The translations under genes and the position numbers were made by a program. From assembly GCF_029852145.1 (NCBI RefSeq), contig NC_079969.1, positions 26,714,459 to 26,778,458 of the forward strand: DNA of 64,000 nucleotides, in the 5' to 3' direction. Source of the stretch: Microplitis mediator. Its lineage: Eukaryota; Arthropoda; Insecta; Hymenoptera; Braconidae. Each line of letters begins with the position of its first letter. The first letter of the stretch is position 1. Below are positions 61,921 to 64,000 of this stretch, piece by piece. Below the pieces are notes generated by a model. It worked only from the letters and a program-made list of their open reading frames with translations, had not been told where the DNA came from and did no database searches.

Positions 61921-64000
61921 TATTTGAGAGCGACCGCCGGAAAATAAAAGTAAAGTAAAAGGTGACCCGTTTTCGACGGTGATTATGATTACTAATTACT
62001 GTTATTACTTAAGGAAGGCGACAGCAGGACAATTTTTCGAGATGGGTGGACCGATGAGCTCGCATCCGGTTGGGTTTCACTGTCGTAATTACAAGGAAGT
62101 GCTTTGCGGGAGACGCGTTACGCGCGAGCGGCGTCGGATATGTTAAATTAATTATTGAAATTAAACTGAGGAAGAGTACGGAGAGAATAAAGAAATGGGT
62201 TTATAAGTATCTGCGAGCGTCCGGTAGCAATTTATTCATCGCGAGCGCAAAGTGCCAAGTGCATTGAAAAACCGACACACGGTAATCTGCATTAATTTGA
62301 ATAAATAACCGATCAATAACCAATAATAAGCTCGCCGGCTATCTTGTGATGATAAAATCCTTTATGGAGGTTTTATAGATGATGTAGATTGGAGAATATG
62401 CGGGATGTAGGTCGCAGTTGTTGGCGTGATCGTGATAGTAATGTTTGTTTGAATCGAGATGACTGAAGAATTGAGATATAAAGCCGTCGAGCCAATGGAG
62501 CTCGGGAATTTCTCGTCAACGAATAACACGAAGACTCAATTTCACTGGTTAATATTTTTCATCTTGAGTTTGAGTTTAAAGTCTGATGATTCGTGCTGGT
62601 GTCCTTTTGCTGGAGAGCGCAGACGTGCTCAGAGGCCTCAAAAAACCAATTTGTGACCATCAGACGATTGGTAATAAGCTCGAGTAAATTTGCTTGAGTA
62701 TTTCTGCGGTCATTGGATCGTCTGTCGTCAGCATCAGATGAATTCCTACAAGAGTAGCCGGAGAATTAGTGCCAGTAATAGTAGTAGTGGGCATTATATA
62801 GTTGGGAATCTGACTCCTGGGTACGCATAACCCTACAAGAGTAAATTGAAAAAATACAGAGCAGAGAGTTTAAAACGAAAAGATCGGGCTTCTTCATTTG
62901 CCCGATGAGTGTGTGGAGAAAAAAGGGCAACAGCGATTTCGAATGAGATGGAATGAGATAAGTCGGCGATAAGTTTCATCTGAGATGTGCTACTCACTCG
63001 TGGATCGAGCGAGAGGGGACGATCCCCGAGACCGAGAAGAAGATGATGATGATGAATAATAAGGGGAATAGGACGAGCAGCTTCTATATTATAAACAGCC
63101 ATCCGAACGTGTTGTAATCTTCTCGAGACAATAGCGGCCTTCAACGATTGGTTCGTCCCGACTGCTGTATCTACGGCTTCTGCAAAAAGACCAGGGGCCG
63201 ATAATAGGGCCGCAGTCGTCGCCATATTGATGCTTTGATGCTCATCATCTTCCCGGTGTCCGATGGCTTATTTTTTATCCCTCCATATTTTTATTTGAAC
63301 TTTCATTCCCGGCAGAATATATCTGCCGGTACCTCCCCAACTTACGTCCGGCTGGTCCGAATCCTTGGGAAGATTGAATTCCTGGAACAATTTAATCGGA
63401 ATTAGTACCACGAAAAGTGACATTAAATTCTGGGCGATCACTGATTTTGACACTGCCCGAAAGGGTGATAATAAAAAGGAGAATACGCGAGTGTTGTGAT
63501 TCACGAGTGTCTTCCGAGAAGCTAGAGGGCTAATTGGCCAGGAGAGCCTGGCACACGAATCCAGGAGAGGATAAGACCATAAACTGTCGCCCGCGATCGA
63601 ATACGCGCGACGAGGCACTCTCTTTTCGCATCATCTACATCACGTCTTGCCTCGAGCCACTTTAACCTGATGCCGCTTTTTTACTCTCTTTATTCCTCTT
63701 CCTCTCACACATTCGTCTGTATATTTATTATATATATAGCCACGTATAAACGTATGTATATATGGCATACATGGTCTAATACCGCGGCAGTTTTACAAGT
63801 CCCCAACGCGCATGAGTCGCCCCGGGGCCTTTGGTCCCAAACCGCTCGACGAGAAAGACAGACTCGCCGGGACCCGTGTACGAATTTACATTTAGAAAAT
63901 ATAATGAAGCAGCGTGAAGCAACCATTAGTCGTTGGGAGATGACAGACGGTTTCGGACCCCTGCAGGTCCTTTTCACCCCTCCTTCTTCCCACTTCTTTC

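Noticed and set aside
62833..63977. Three long minus-strand frames near the right edge (130, 116 and 90 codons)
   Set aside because: No recognisable domain, low-complexity stretches, and no consistent splice signals; left as unannotated intron.

Overview
This is 64 kb of AT-rich eukaryotic DNA with almost no coding sequence. Long simple repeats, dense terminal-inverted-repeat (TIR) elements and spliceosomal splice sites point to an animal genome. The small-element content suggests an insect, perhaps a parasitoid hymenopteran; the species-level guess is inference. No bacterial operons, rRNA, tRNA or CRISPR were seen.

Only two exons are well supported, both on the + strand. The clear one (37308-37410) encodes the cysteine-rich basonuclin signature: a C-x4-C-x-C cluster, F-x-P-G-K, C-D-x-C and H-G-W-V-x-H. 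The other (5601-5759) is a 53-codon exon with good splice sites. Its phase (0 to 0) joins in frame to the basonuclin exon across a 31.5 kb intron. The window is therefore best read as the inside of a very long basonuclin-like zinc-finger gene: about 5.6 kb upstream of the first exon seen, two exons, and a second intron running off the right end. The C2H2 zinc-finger exons, the start codon and the 3' end are not visible.

The rest is intronic and packed with short non-autonomous DNA transposons, many with target-site duplications (TSDs) readable from the flanks. Four groups stand out. (a) Elements with CCC...GGG ends (often CCCGGGTCRAAA) and 2-bp TSDs of variable sequence: 6535-7085, 23936-24865, 24067-24471, 35663-36038, 44356-44503, 44900-45046, 45780-46736, 61065-61501. 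(b) TA-flanked elements: CAC-ended (28645-29561, 33356-33573, 41377-41598, 56643-57061, 58666-59212), G-rich-ended (21801-22306, 52310-53045, 57226-57648, 60985-61920) and a large palindrome (54034-54996). (c) TTAA-flanked piggyBac-type elements (9293-9804, 47224-48040). (d) Unclassified repeats with AACTTCCCGCT ends (16080-16753, 36085-36910, 40187-40795).

The most unusual pattern is that many elements in groups (a) and (b) are filled, between their ends, with degenerate copies of one short motif private to that element. One group (a) element (61065-61501) is nested in a G-rich element whose sister copy at 57226-57648 preserves the empty site, which fixes the 2-bp duplication as AT.
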